From: Terrisporobacter mayombei
GTDB lineage: Bacteria > Bacillota > Clostridia > Peptostreptococcales > Peptostreptococcaceae
DNA length: 64,000 nucleotides
NCBI RefSeq assembly: GCF_020748465.1
Contig: NZ_JAHZMP010000003.1
Span: 186,001 to 250,000, forward strand
Direction of reading: 5' to 3'
Shown: piece after piece, positions 55,906 to 63,882 of the stretch
Numbering within the stretch: position 1 is the first letter of the stretch
Layout: every line of letters starts with the position of its first letter
Notes under the pieces: generated by a model
What the model was told of the DNA's origin: nothing
Seen by the model: the letters and a program-made list of their open reading frames with translations, nothing else
Databases searched by the model: none
Made by a program: the position numbers and the translations under genes

Positions 55906-57708
55906 ATACCACAAACAAAAAGAGAAAATAGCCCATATTTTTCTTGAATTATCTTTTTTATTTTGTATATGCTCATCCAATAATTTATAAGCATAGCTTT
56001 TATTTATTAAATGATCCACATTTGCTTTTTCAATTGTTTCTTTTACTACTAAGCCCAAATCTTCTTTTAACCATACTCTAATTGGTGTTGGAAAACCTAA
56101 TTTTCTTTTATTTACAATATGATCTGGCACTGTGTCTTTAAACGCTTCTCTTAGAAGAACTTTTGTACCACCTTTCTTGATTTTTTGATTTAGTGATAAA
56201 TTACTAGCCACTTCTAAAACTTCTTTATCTAAAAATGGCACTCTTAATTCTATTGAAGCAGCCATGGACATTTTATCAGCTTTTTGTAGTATATCACCTT
56301 GTAACCAAGTGCATAAATCCACATGTTGCATAGTTGTTACATGATCATATTTCATATTTTGAGCTTCTTCGTATATTTTTCCTAATAAATTATCATATCT
56401 ATATTCTTCATCGTAATTCTTAAGTATTAATTTAGCTTCATCATTGTCAAATATTTTAGCATTGCCTATGTATCTTTTACATAATGGAGTTGTTGCTCTG
56501 TATAAAAAACTCTTCCCTTTAATCTCAGGCATGTTTAATGATATTTTATTTATTGTATCCTTCATAAAATCTGGCATATTTAAAATATGCTTTATACTGC
56601 TATATTCATTGTAAATATTATATCCACCAAATAATTCATCAGAACCTTCACCTGATAAAACAACCTTTACATGCTTTCTTGCTTCTTTTGAAAGAAAGTA
56701 TATACCAATAATAGATGGGTCTGCAACTGGATCATCTAAATAATACATGATCTTTGGTAATGATTTAATATATTCTTCTTGGTTTACAGTGATTTGAATG
56801 TTTTCTAAATTTAACTTACTAGCAGTTTCTTTCGCAACATCAAGTTCATTATATCCATCTACTCCAAATCCAACAGAAAAAGTTTTTATTTGTGGATTTA
56901 ATTTTCCTGCTATGGCTGCAACTATGGTAGAATCAATCCCTCCAGATAAAAATGTACCTACTTCCACATTGGCAATCATATGTTTTTTTATTGAATCTAT
57001 GACTACATTTTTAACATCCTCATTAGTTACTGATTTAGATACACTTAAATCAAAGTAATGATATTTTTGAAATGCTAGTTTGTTATCTTTAATAGTAAAA
57101 AAACTTCCTGCAGGAACTACTTTTATTTTATCAATCATCGTATCATTTGGAAGTACATATTGAAAAGACATATAGCTTTGTAAACTTTTATACTTTATTT
57201 TTATTTCCTCTATAAGACTTAACAAAGCTTTGTATTCTGATGAAAATGCTATAAAATCATCTTCTTCTATATAATATAAAGGTTTTATTCCAAAATGATC
57301 TCTAGCACCAAAAACACTTTCATTATCTTTGTCAAATACTATAAATGAAAACATCCCTGTTAAATCTTTTAAACATTCTTTACCTTTATCTGAATATAAA
57401 GATAATAATACTTCTGTATCACAATTAGTATTAAACTTATATCCTTTTTCTTGTAGTTTATTTTTTAATTCCTTATGGTTGTATATTTCTCCATTAAAAA
57501 CTATTACTTTATTATCCTTTTCCATGGGTTGAGATCCATTGCCTAAGTCTATAATGCTAAGGCGTTTAAAACCAAATTCTATTTTTTCATGTTTATAAAA
57601 ACCTGTATGGTCTGGCCCCCTATGATCTATTAAGTCAACTATCTTTTCAATGTCAATTTTCTTATCAATGTTTGTTTTTTTGTAATATATGGATACATGA
57701 CCGCACAT
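55870..57708 (-). CDS. asnB: Asparagine synthetase (glutamine-hydrolysing)
   Basis: 612 residues. The N-terminal Ntn glutaminase domain begins MCGHVSIY with nucleophile Cys2; GDHTGF-like RGPDHTGFYKHE and FNGEIYNH follow. The synthetase domain has the PP-loop VGTFLSGGIDSTIVAAIAG and the KADKMSMAASIELRVPFLDKEV segment. It makes asparagine from aspartate, glutamine and ATP. CAAGGAGGAAGTTTT precedes the ATG. I found no T-box in the leader. Members of this class sometimes amidate cell-wall or spore precursors instead. Confidence 0.95.
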   Translation of the reverse strand: MCGHVSIYYKKTNIDKKIDIEKIVDLIDHRGPDHTGFYKHEKIEFGFKRLSIIDLGNGSQPMEKDNKVIVFNGEIYNHKELKNKLQEKGYKFNTNCDTEVLLSLYSDKGKECLKDLTGMFSFIVFDKDNESVFGARDHFGIKPLYYIEEDDFIAFSSEYKALLSLIEEIKIKYKSLQSYMSFQYVLPNDTMIDKIKVVPAGSFFTIKDNKLAFQKYHYFDLSVSKSVTNEDVKNVVIDSIKKHMIANVEVGTFLSGGIDSTIVAAIAGKLNPQIKTFSVGFGVDGYNELDVAKETASKLNLENIQITVNQEEYIKSLPKIMYYLDDPVADPSIIGIYFLSKEARKHVKVVLSGEGSDELFGGYNIYNEYSSIKHILNMPDFMKDTINKISLNMPEIKGKSFLYRATTPLCKRYIGNAKIFDNDEAKLILKNYDEEYRYDNLLGKIYEEAQNMKYDHVTTMQHVDLCTWLQGDILQKADKMSMAASIELRVPFLDKEVLEVASNLSLNQKIKKGGTKVLLREAFKDTVPDHIVNKRKLGFPTPIRVWLKEDLGLVVKETIEKANVDHLINKSYAYKLLDEHIQNKKDNSRKIWAIFSFCLWYEIFIEKKEIIY

Positions 57709-57892
57709 AAAACTTCCTCCTTGTCAAATCACTTCTTGTATAATCCTAATATCTAATATTTTTTCTATAAGTAGTTGTTTTATTCTTATTAATCCAAATT
57801 AAATTTTATTTTAATTGAACTACTTTCATCCTTTATTATCTCTTACAACAAATGCCTTAAACTCAAAGTCATTGATATTATTTTTGTTCCAT

Positions 57893-57925
57893 AAAAAACA
57901 CTCATATCCGATGAATATGAGTGTT
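57893..57925 (-). terminator. Terminator of the 58-kb small-gene pair
   Basis: AACACTCATAT and ATATGAGTGTT with a 7-nt loop, six T following on the minus strand. Confidence 0.8.
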
Positions 57926-57951
57926 GATATATTACATTTTTCTTTATAATT

Positions 57952-58038
57952 TTATAATTTATTTCTTTTACTTAAATATCCTATAACCCCTACCATACAT
58001 AAAAGAGCGGGTATTAATATTATTTTTATTCTTTTCAT
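57952..58038 (-). CDS. 28-residue membrane peptide
   Basis: MKRIKIILIPALLCMVGVIG is followed by YLSKRNKL and TAA. Three positive residues precede one hydrophobic helix and a basic tail follows, so it should be a single-pass membrane peptide. GGAGGCAAAGC lies directly before the ATG. It begins 22 bp after the stop of the gene at 58061 and has a terminator behind it, so it is probably translated from the same message. Confidence 0.6.
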   Translation of the reverse strand: MKRIKIILIPALLCMVGVIGYLSKRNKL

Positions 58039-58060
58039 GCTTTGCCTCCAAATTATTTTT

Positions 58061-58723
58061 CTACTTAGTATTATCCTTACCTATTAAATAAAACAAATCG
58101 TTATTATTTATATCAAATAGCTTGCTTGTAAATAGATTAGATACTGATTCTTGTATTTCATTATTATCTTTAAAGTCATATCCTTTTATATTTACAGTCT
58201 TACTATCTTTAGAAAACTCATCGTATAATTTATCACTTATTACAAATTGATGTTTATCTATGCCCGATACTAATATTTTTTTTTCAAGTACTCCTACTAT
58301 TTTTAAATCTTTATCTTTCAATTTATAACTTTTTATAGATTTTTGCTCTTTTAAGTATTTAATATTTTTAATTCCATCATAACTTGGTATAATCATAGCC
58401 TCATCATCATTAAGTTTAACTTCTTTAACATCCAATTTTTTTGCTAATTTATTATAAACCGATTCTTTAATTACCATATTTTCCCTTTTATCTAATTGAA
58501 GAATGCTAAAATCTACTTCATTTACTTCTGTATCTTTTAGACAATTTTTAATAGCCTCTTCTTGCTCTTTTTCTTCATTATTTCCTTCCATAGATATATA
58601 AGTTAATCTATATGGGAAATCATCCTTATCACTTAAAAAATTGTCATATACAAACTTTCCACCTATAATTGATATCCCTGCAGCTATAACTAATCCTATT
58701 AATTTACTTTTTGATAATTTCAT
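58061..58723 (-). CDS. Anchored protein resembling an FtsX-type permease ectodomain
   Basis: About 220 residues. One N-terminal helix (LIGLVIAAGISIIGGKFVY) and then a soluble extracellular part. Its second half (LKIVGVLEKKILVSG, HQFVISDKLYDEF, VNIKGYDFKDNNEI) resembles the ectodomain of FtsX/MacB-like ABC permeases, but the other permease helices are missing. It may be a stand-alone sensor domain or a relic of a permease kept in frame. AAAGGAGATTGATA precedes the ATG at 58723. The 28-residue membrane peptide follows. Confidence 0.55.
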   Translation of the reverse strand: MKLSKSKLIGLVIAAGISIIGGKFVYDNFLSDKDDFPYRLTYISMEGNNEEKEQEEAIKNCLKDTEVNEVDFSILQLDKRENMVIKESVYNKLAKKLDVKEVKLNDDEAMIIPSYDGIKNIKYLKEQKSIKSYKLKDKDLKIVGVLEKKILVSGIDKHQFVISDKLYDEFSKDSKTVNIKGYDFKDNNEIQESVSNLFTSKLFDINNNDLFYLIGKDNTK

Positions 58724-58895
58724 TATCAATCTCCTTTATTATTTAATCTTAAAACTAGTAATTAGTAGCATAAAATGCAATGTATGAATTATATACTTAC
58801 TAAATTCATTATTTGATTCTATTTTATAAGATAGTGAGATTTATAGACATTTATTTTCATTACATTTAGGTTACATTTTTGAAATATCAGTATAA

Positions 58896-58930
58896 AAAAA
58901 GTATTACCATAATGATATGATAATACTTTT
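58896..58930. terminator. Terminator of the DUF1905 gene region
   Basis: AAAAGTATTA and TAATACTTTT with a 14-nt loop, between the genes at 58972 and 58723. Confidence 0.6.
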
Positions 58931-58971
58931 CTGTGGGATTGAATTGTAAGGGTAATTGGTTGTAATAATAC

Positions 58972-59430
58972 TTACAATTTAATATTTGATTCTAACTTTA
59001 AAACTGCTTCAATAATTCTTTTGTGTTTTGTCTCTTCTTTTTTAGCGCTTGTTATCCATTGATAATATTTTCTCTTTGCTGAATATGATAAGTTATTATA
59101 AAATTTTAAAGCTTCTTCATTTTGCTCTAATTCATTTTTAAAATCTGCTGGTAGTTCAATCTCACGAACTTCCTCATCTTTTTCCACCTCAACAAATATG
59201 CTATCTCCAGCACCTTTTCCCATTTGATTTCTTATGGCTTTAGTAATACCTATCATATAGCATCCTTGTCCCATACTTACAATAGAACCTCTATAACCGA
59301 TGTCATCAAACTTAACTTTTACCTTAACTCTCTTTGCTCCAAATTCTTTTTCCATGTCAAATGGAATTTCAATAAAGGCTGCATCTTTATCTGGCACTTT
59401 TTTTATTATAGTTTCAAATTTATAACTCAT
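58972..59430 (-). CDS. DUF1905 / YdeI-type protein
   Basis: 152 residues. The N-terminal DUF1905 beta-barrel-like domain (EIPFDMEKEFGAKRVKVKVKF, YRGSIVSMGQGCYMIGI) is followed by a C-terminal YdeI/OmpD-associated helical segment (NLSYSAKRKYYQWITSAKKEETKHKRI). Proteins of this plan are cytosolic, and their function is not well settled. AGAGGACC precedes the ATG. It lies 25 bp downstream of the VOC gene and is probably co-transcribed. Confidence 0.87.
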   Translation of the reverse strand: MSYKFETIIKKVPDKDAAFIEIPFDMEKEFGAKRVKVKVKFDDIGYRGSIVSMGQGCYMIGITKAIRNQMGKGAGDSIFVEVEKDEEVREIELPADFKNELEQNEEALKFYNNLSYSAKRKYYQWITSAKKEETKHKRIIEAVLKLESNIKL

Positions 59431-59455
59431 TTTTTGGTCCTCTAACTATAATTTT

Positions 59456-59839
59456 TTAATATTTATCTTCTCTAACTAAGTACTCATTTTTGTCTTGATC
59501 TGCAAAATTAAACATCTTTCCATATGGCATTATCATTAGTTTTCCAACATTAATACCCTTTGATTTTAATTCGTTGTAGGTAGTTTCTATGTCATCAGTA
59601 CTTAATATTATACTTGGATGAGATACATTAGCATCTGGTTTTTGAGCTAACATTAATTGTCTTTCATATATTACAAAAGAAGTAAATTCATCTTCGCTAG
59701 GTCCAACTTCTAACCATGTCATATTCGGACCCATTGGTTGTTCTAATTTTATAACGAAATTCATTTTTTTAGTCCAAAACTCTTTGGCCTCTTTTTGGTC
59801 GTTTACGTATATTGTTATTTTTCCTATTTTGTTTATCAT
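59456..59839 (-). CDS. VOC (glyoxalase/dioxygenase) family protein
   Basis: 127 residues with two beta-alpha-beta-beta-beta modules: GKITIYVNDQKEAKEFWTKKM and HPSIILSTDDIETTYNELKSKGI. Metal-ligand positions of glyoxalase I are not all obvious. Members act in detoxification or resistance; the substrate is unknown. AGGAGGTAAATA precedes the ATG, which overlaps the stop of the relic upstream (TAATG), so it was once translationally coupled to another gene. Confidence 0.87.
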   Translation of the reverse strand: MINKIGKITIYVNDQKEAKEFWTKKMNFVIKLEQPMGPNMTWLEVGPSEDEFTSFVIYERQLMLAQKPDANVSHPSIILSTDDIETTYNELKSKGINVGKLMIMPYGKMFNFADQDKNEYLVREDKY

Positions 59840-59984
59840 TATTTACCTCCTAAAATTTTACTTATTCTTATCTTTTTACAGTACTCATCTAAATATTCTA
59901 TGATTTTCTTGTCATTATCTACTATATAATAGTTTTTTTTAAATTACTATTATATTTTACTCTTGTTGGACATTCAAAAGGTGG
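59839..59984 (-). pseudogene. C-terminal relic upstream of the VOC gene
   Basis: PPFECPTRVKYNSNLKK in one frame and YYIVDNDKKIIEYLDEYCKK in the next, joined at a run of eight A. It ends ILGGK-TAA, with the TAA overlapping the VOC start. A stop precedes the first piece. The remains of a gene formerly coupled to VOC; family not recognised. Confidence 0.45.
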
Positions 59985-60017
59985 TCAAAACATATTTTTA
60001 GGTTATAAAATATTAAA

Positions 60018-60362
60018 ATGGATGAATCTAATCATAATAACTTTAATTCTACGATTTTCGATGAATATAATTTATTTGTAGATGCAGAGACAATGTATTC
60101 AAATATTACACCTCTTTCAACGCTTATGATTCCTATTAGTGAATTTGATGATAAAGTAGATGTTTCAGAGACTTCTACAGTTGACATTTCTCCATCTAAA
60201 TCAACTGGACAAGGTAGTTTTATGCTACAAAGCATGTCTTTATCTTATATAAATAGCTCTAGTAATTTTAGAGTAACAACAGGATATTCAAAGTCAATGA
60301 TTTCATATGTATTAATTTTTGCTTTAGCATATTTTATTGCCATTATTTTTTCAAAAAACTAA
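60018..60362 (+). CDS. Hypothetical tail-anchored protein
   Basis: 114 residues. The first 85 are polar, rich in Ser, Thr, Asp and Asn. A single C-terminal helix (MISYVLIFALAYFIAIIF) ends SKN, the pattern of a tail-anchored membrane protein. There is no clear ribosome site, so translation is doubtful. A strong terminator follows on the same strand. Family unknown. Confidence 0.45.
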   Translation: MDESNHNNFNSTIFDEYNLFVDAETMYSNITPLSTLMIPISEFDDKVDVSETSTVDISPSKSTGQGSFMLQSMSLSYINSSSNFRVTTGYSKSMISYVLIFALAYFIAIIFSKN

Positions 60363-60397
60363 ATAAGCATAATGCAAAATAATTTTATATTAAACAT

Positions 60398-60448
60398 AAG
60401 AAGAGTATATCTCATTAAAAATAGTAGGATATACTCTTCTTATATTTT
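60398..60448 (+). terminator. Terminator
   Basis: AAGAAGAGTATATC and its complement with a 16-nt loop, T-rich tail on the plus strand. Confidence 0.75.
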
Positions 60449-60488
60449 TCTAATAAAGATTACTATTTATTTTAAGTTTAAGATAGTG

Positions 60489-60650
60489 TTAGTTATCTGT
60501 ATTAATAAGTTTCTTTATTTCGTATACAGCTGATTCTATAAGTGTATCAGCTTGTTCTTTAGTAATCTTACTATTTCTTAACTCTAGGATTTTATAAACT
60601 GATAGTTCTTTTTTGCACTCCCTAATAAATCTGAGTTTGTTTATTATCCG
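60489..60650 (-). pseudogene. Start-less ORF overlapping the DUF362 stop
   Basis: A frame open from 60671 ends at TAA 60489 and reads LRFIRECKKELSVYKILELR then KITKEQADTLIESAVYEIKK, a plausible small helical protein. No ATG, GTG or TTG with a ribosome site exists. It overlaps the end of the DUF362 gene by a few codons. It may be a truncated gene. Confidence 0.35.
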
Positions 60651-61573
60651 TGAATGTCCTTTAGTTTTTCTCTATCCACTATACTTTCCTTATTTCCATA
60701 AGCTGCTTTACTAAATATTTTTTCTGCTTCTACTAAATCAAGGCCTTTTATAGTCATATTCATAGGATTAGCTTCTCCCAGTCCATCCTTGTAAAGTCCA
60801 TACAAATAAGCTACTCCCTGTGGTAAAAATCCAAGTAGTCTAGCTCCTACACTGTCTGCTGCAACAGGATCTGTACCTGCTATTATAAGTCCTGGTGTAT
60901 CTACTGCCTGACCAAATATTGGCCCTGTGCCTATCATAGCCTTATCCAAACTTATTATTGCTAAATCTATGGGAACTTTCTTTGCAAAACTTCTTATAAA
61001 CCCATGTAAGTCTTCATGTATTCCTGTTTGTTTCTTTGGAAATCCATGAACACTTGCAGGAGGATAACCCATAGCAATATTTTTAATACTAGCTGTAACA
61101 GTGGCTTCTTCGTGATATTTTAGCTGAGTAAATGATATTATTACATCTGCCTCATCTACTATTTTATTTATTGGTGTGGTTTTGATTATGTCGTGATCTA
61201 ATTTTAGTTCAATAAATGGCCCATAATTCATATCTATATATTCAACAACTTCCTCTTCTATTACTTTATCATATCCCACACTTGTCATAACATCAGTCGT
61301 TTCTGTTCCACCAGATCCCGTTGCTATGCATATAGTTGATGGTTCTTTTGTTTTTACATATTGTATAAGTCTTTGTAAGGTTTTTGGACCAACTACAGCT
61401 CCATCTTTTGCTGATTTGTCTTTTACCCAGTTTGGTGTGATTATTACCTTGTCTCCTTTTTGAATGATTTTATCTATAGGTAGTAAATCCAAGGCTTTTT
61501 CTAAGGATTCTCCTTCTGTTAGCGCCTTTGTTATGGCAACTATAGGCTCTTTTATTTTACGATTTTCTCTCAT
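60644..61573 (-). CDS. DUF362 protein without ferredoxin tail
   Basis: 309 residues. VIITPNWVKDKSAKDGAVVGP, CIATGSGGTETTDV and VIISFTQLKYHEEATVTASIKNIAMGYPP are DUF362 signatures. Unlike the protein at 11930 it has no cysteine clusters and ends at the domain boundary. Function unknown. AGAGGTGAAAAT precedes the ATG. Confidence 0.87.
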   Translation of the reverse strand: MRENRKIKEPIVAITKALTEGESLEKALDLLPIDKIIQKGDKVIITPNWVKDKSAKDGAVVGPKTLQRLIQYVKTKEPSTICIATGSGGTETTDVMTSVGYDKVIEEEVVEYIDMNYGPFIELKLDHDIIKTTPINKIVDEADVIISFTQLKYHEEATVTASIKNIAMGYPPASVHGFPKKQTGIHEDLHGFIRSFAKKVPIDLAIISLDKAMIGTGPIFGQAVDTPGLIIAGTDPVAADSVGARLLGFLPQGVAYLYGLYKDGLGEANPMNMTIKGLDLVEAEKIFSKAAYGNKESIVDREKLKDIHG

Positions 61574-61840
61574 ATTTTCACCTCTTTATATAAGTGTTTG
61601 CATTTATAATTTTGTTATTCTAAAATATAAAAACTATTAAATAACGATGGAAATTCAAGATTTAAAACTATCTACAAAATAAATTCTGCACTGAACTTAA
61701 AATTTAAAAATAACAAATTATGAGAAGGAAAAATAAGGTTTAAATTTGAATTGATATAATAATTTTAAATATTCTAAAAAGGTTTATTTCATAAGAAGAT
61801 TTAAATACCATCAAGGCCGGAATATTATGGGGGTAAACTT
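61574..61840. other. Non-coding gap
   Basis: 267 bp of AT-rich sequence between divergent genes. I see no repeat, terminator or relic in it. Confidence 0.4.
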
Positions 61841-62197
61841 ATGTTTAAAAATAGTTATGTGTTTAATTTTAATTGCTCTAAGGATAAGTTAATTACTGAG
61901 CTAGACAAATTAAAAGTTGCATATGCAGATAGCTCTACGAAAACAAACTTATTATGTAGAAGAATTAATAATAAAGTTAAATTTATGTTATATACCAATA
62001 CCACACCTGGAACTTATTCTCATTATAAGTCTGTTTTAGATGTATTTCCTTTTGAGGGAGGAATCCTTGGAGATGAGTCTACTTCTTCTATTTCAGGAAG
62101 TTTTAAAAGTAGTTTTTATATTAATTTTGCTACTGTTATAGGTTTTATTTTTACTATTGGTTTTGTGATAAGAATAATACTCAAAATAGGATTTTAG
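61841..62197 (+). CDS. Hypothetical tail-anchored protein
   Basis: 118 residues. A soluble N-terminal domain (FNFNCSKDKLITELDKLKVAY, NNKVKFMLYTNTTPG) is followed by a Ser-rich linker and one C-terminal helix (FATVIGFIFTIGFVIRIIL). GGGGGTAAACTT precedes the ATG, so it is likely translated. Same general plan as the protein at 60018 but no clear sequence similarity. Family unknown. Confidence 0.6.
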   Translation: MFKNSYVFNFNCSKDKLITELDKLKVAYADSSTKTNLLCRRINNKVKFMLYTNTTPGTYSHYKSVLDVFPFEGGILGDESTSSISGSFKSSFYINFATVIGFIFTIGFVIRIILKIGF

Positions 62198-62326
62198 TTA
62201 AGCTTAGAGAGTTTGAGAAAATGTTGAATTGTAACTAAAAAATTTGTTACTTCTGATCATTATGTTATCAAAGGATACAAATTGAAATAAAGAAATATTT
62301 ATTGAATATCATTTATTTCAATCTGA

Positions 62327-62638
62327 AAAAAGTCAAATGTAAATATTTATCTAAATGCTATAACTGTAACAAATATTTCTGATAAAAGCCTTTCTGCAGA
62401 CATTTATCTTAGATCTACTCCTCTTAAAAGCGAACCTAGCCCTTATGTTAGCTGCACTAATGTTACTATTATTCCTCCTAAACGAAATGGAGAAATACAA
62501 TTTAATAATATAGTTCCAGCTAATGGTGTACCGATATTCTCTAGAATAGCTCCTGCATTTTCGACAACAGTAATAGATGGCGGTCAAATAATTATACCTC
62601 CAAATTCATGTATTCTTGTTTATCTTGGTGGATTTTAA
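62327..62638 (+). pseudogene. Start-less C-terminal gene fragment
   Basis: A plus-strand frame of 103 codons with strongly protein-like sequence: NAITVTNISDKSLSADIYL, VSCTNVTIIPPKRNGEIQF, VDGGQ-type VIDGGQIIIPPNSCILVYLG ending GGF-TAA. It has no start codon and a TGA immediately upstream. The beta-strand pattern looks like the C-terminal domain of a surface or coat protein; I cannot name it. Confidence 0.55.
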
Positions 62639-62746
62639 CCAGTAGAATTTGATAGCGCTATTGTTGCTTTTGGCTAGTGGGAAGAAAGAAAGAATAAATA
62701 AATCTTGCTGTGAACCTCGTTGCTGTTATAAGTAGCATTTTTATGT

Positions 62747-62774
62747 AAACCACCTGTATAGCAGGCGGTTTTTT
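62747..62774. terminator. Terminator
   Basis: AAACCACCTG and CAGGCGGTTT around TATAG, with a T-run on the plus strand; one A/C mismatch becomes G-U on the minus strand. Confidence 0.6.
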
Positions 62775-62824
62775 ACACAATGAAAGTCACTCTTGCTAAT
62801 TTCCAAATTTATGAGGTATAAGTT

Positions 62825-63256
62825 TTACTCATAATGCATTTCCATTATATATTCTGTATATCCTGAATCTTCATTTTTCTGTTCTTTTGCTATCTTAAAT
62901 CCTCTATTCATATAAAAATCTACTGATTTTTTATTGTCCTTATATACTGCTAAATTTAGTTTTTTATACTTATCCATTGCGTAATTTATTAATTTTTTAC
63001 CTATTCCACTGCCTTGACAGTCCGTATCAACAAATAATGCCCCTATAAATTCATTATTTACTATACTTATAAAACCTTTTATGTTTTCTTTATCTTCATA
63101 CACAAATGTATCTGACATTGGTATATATACATCTTTTACAGTATCATAGTTCTTATTCCAGTATTCTTCGTCTATAAAATCATGAGCTTTAATAGTACTT
63201 TTTAACCAGATATCCATTATTTTATCTATGTCTTTGTTTTCTATATTTCTTATCAT
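62825..63256 (-). CDS. GNAT acetyltransferase
   Basis: 143 residues. Opens MIRNIENKDIDKIMDIWLKS. The acetyl-CoA loop is DTDCQGSGIGKKLINYA (Q/RxxGxG/A), and the C-terminal strand reads KKSVDFYMNRGFKIAKEQ. It resembles the YjaB/PhnO-like group that acetylates small molecules. AGGAGGAGTTTAT precedes the ATG. Single gene. Confidence 0.9.
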   Translation of the reverse strand: MIRNIENKDIDKIMDIWLKSTIKAHDFIDEEYWNKNYDTVKDVYIPMSDTFVYEDKENIKGFISIVNNEFIGALFVDTDCQGSGIGKKLINYAMDKYKKLNLAVYKDNKKSVDFYMNRGFKIAKEQKNEDSGYTEYIMEMHYE

Positions 63257-63351
63257 ATAAACTCCTCCTTATTATCACGATATAATCAATTTTATCACTT
63301 ACTATAAAATAGTAGTAAGTACATATACAGTTCTACTTTGTTTTTGTACTA

Positions 63352-63397
63352 AAAAAGTGCCTTAAGTAATTTATTAACTGCTTTAAGACACTTTTTA
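63352..63397 (-). terminator. Terminator of the CD3324-type gene
   Basis: AAAAAGTGTCTTAAAG pairs with CTTAAGGCACTTTTT around a 13-nt loop on the minus strand, T-run following. Confidence 0.75.
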
Positions 63398-63399
63398 TT

Positions 63400-63669
63400 T
63401 TATTTATTATTGTCTCTAATAATCCTTCTGATACTATGTTCTGTAAGATAATAATTTTGGGATATTTCTTTTACTGTTTTCCCGTTATTATATTCCTCAA
63501 TTATTTTTCTATTTCTATTGTTTAGTTCTTGTCTAAATCCGCTTTCTTCTCCCCAAGATTTTTTATTATTCTCTTTTCTTGGTATATATAAATATTTACC
63601 ATCTACATATTCTTGTAGCATCTCTATAATATGTAACGGCAATATGTCATTTGCATTTTCGTATTTCAT
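63400..63669 (-). CDS. CD3324-family Mor-like DNA-binding protein
   Basis: 89 residues. Starts MKYENANDILPLHIIEMLQEYVDGKYLYIP, then KKSWGEESGFRQEL and a helix-turn-helix (VKEISQNYYLTEHSIRRIIRDN). This is the pattern of the CD3324 family, small regulators related to the C-terminal part of phage Mor activators. Target unknown. AGGAGCAAATATT precedes the ATG. An ochre-interrupted small ORF lies immediately upstream on the same strand. Confidence 0.85.
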   Translation of the reverse strand: MKYENANDILPLHIIEMLQEYVDGKYLYIPRKENNKKSWGEESGFRQELNNRNRKIIEEYNNGKTVKEISQNYYLTEHSIRRIIRDNNK

Positions 63670-63680
63670 AATATTTGCTC

Positions 63681-63824
63681 CTATCTACTTTTAGTTGTAT
63701 ATAGTTGAGCAAAATCTATTATGGCTATTTTAGCCGCATCTACTTTAATACGGCTCCAAACAATTTTTTCTTATAGACTTTGCTCGGAGCCTTTTACATT
63801 TTCAAATTGAACAGTGTTTTTCAT
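63681..63824 (-). pseudogene. 46-residue ORF interrupted by TAA
   Basis: GAGGTGAAAATGTA precedes the ATG at 63824. The frame reads MKNTVQFENVKGSEQSL, TAA (63771-63773), then EKIVWSRIKVDAAKIAII and DFAQLYTTKSR to TAG at 63681. Both halves are in one frame and look like one small protein, so a single substitution (for example CAA to TAA) explains the stop. The CD3324-type gene follows 12 bp later. Confidence 0.5.
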
Positions 63825-63882
63825 TACATTTTCACCTCTATATATATTTATTTTTCAATGATGTTTAGTTTATGTAAATCTA

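Noticed and set aside
57709-57890. Possible T-box in the asnB leader
   Set aside because: No T-box consensus and no terminator/antiterminator pair before the ATG.
62351-62587. 78-residue minus-strand ORF rich in Arg, Tyr and Ser
   Set aside because: Antisense shadow of the plus-strand relic at 62327-62638, which reads far better.
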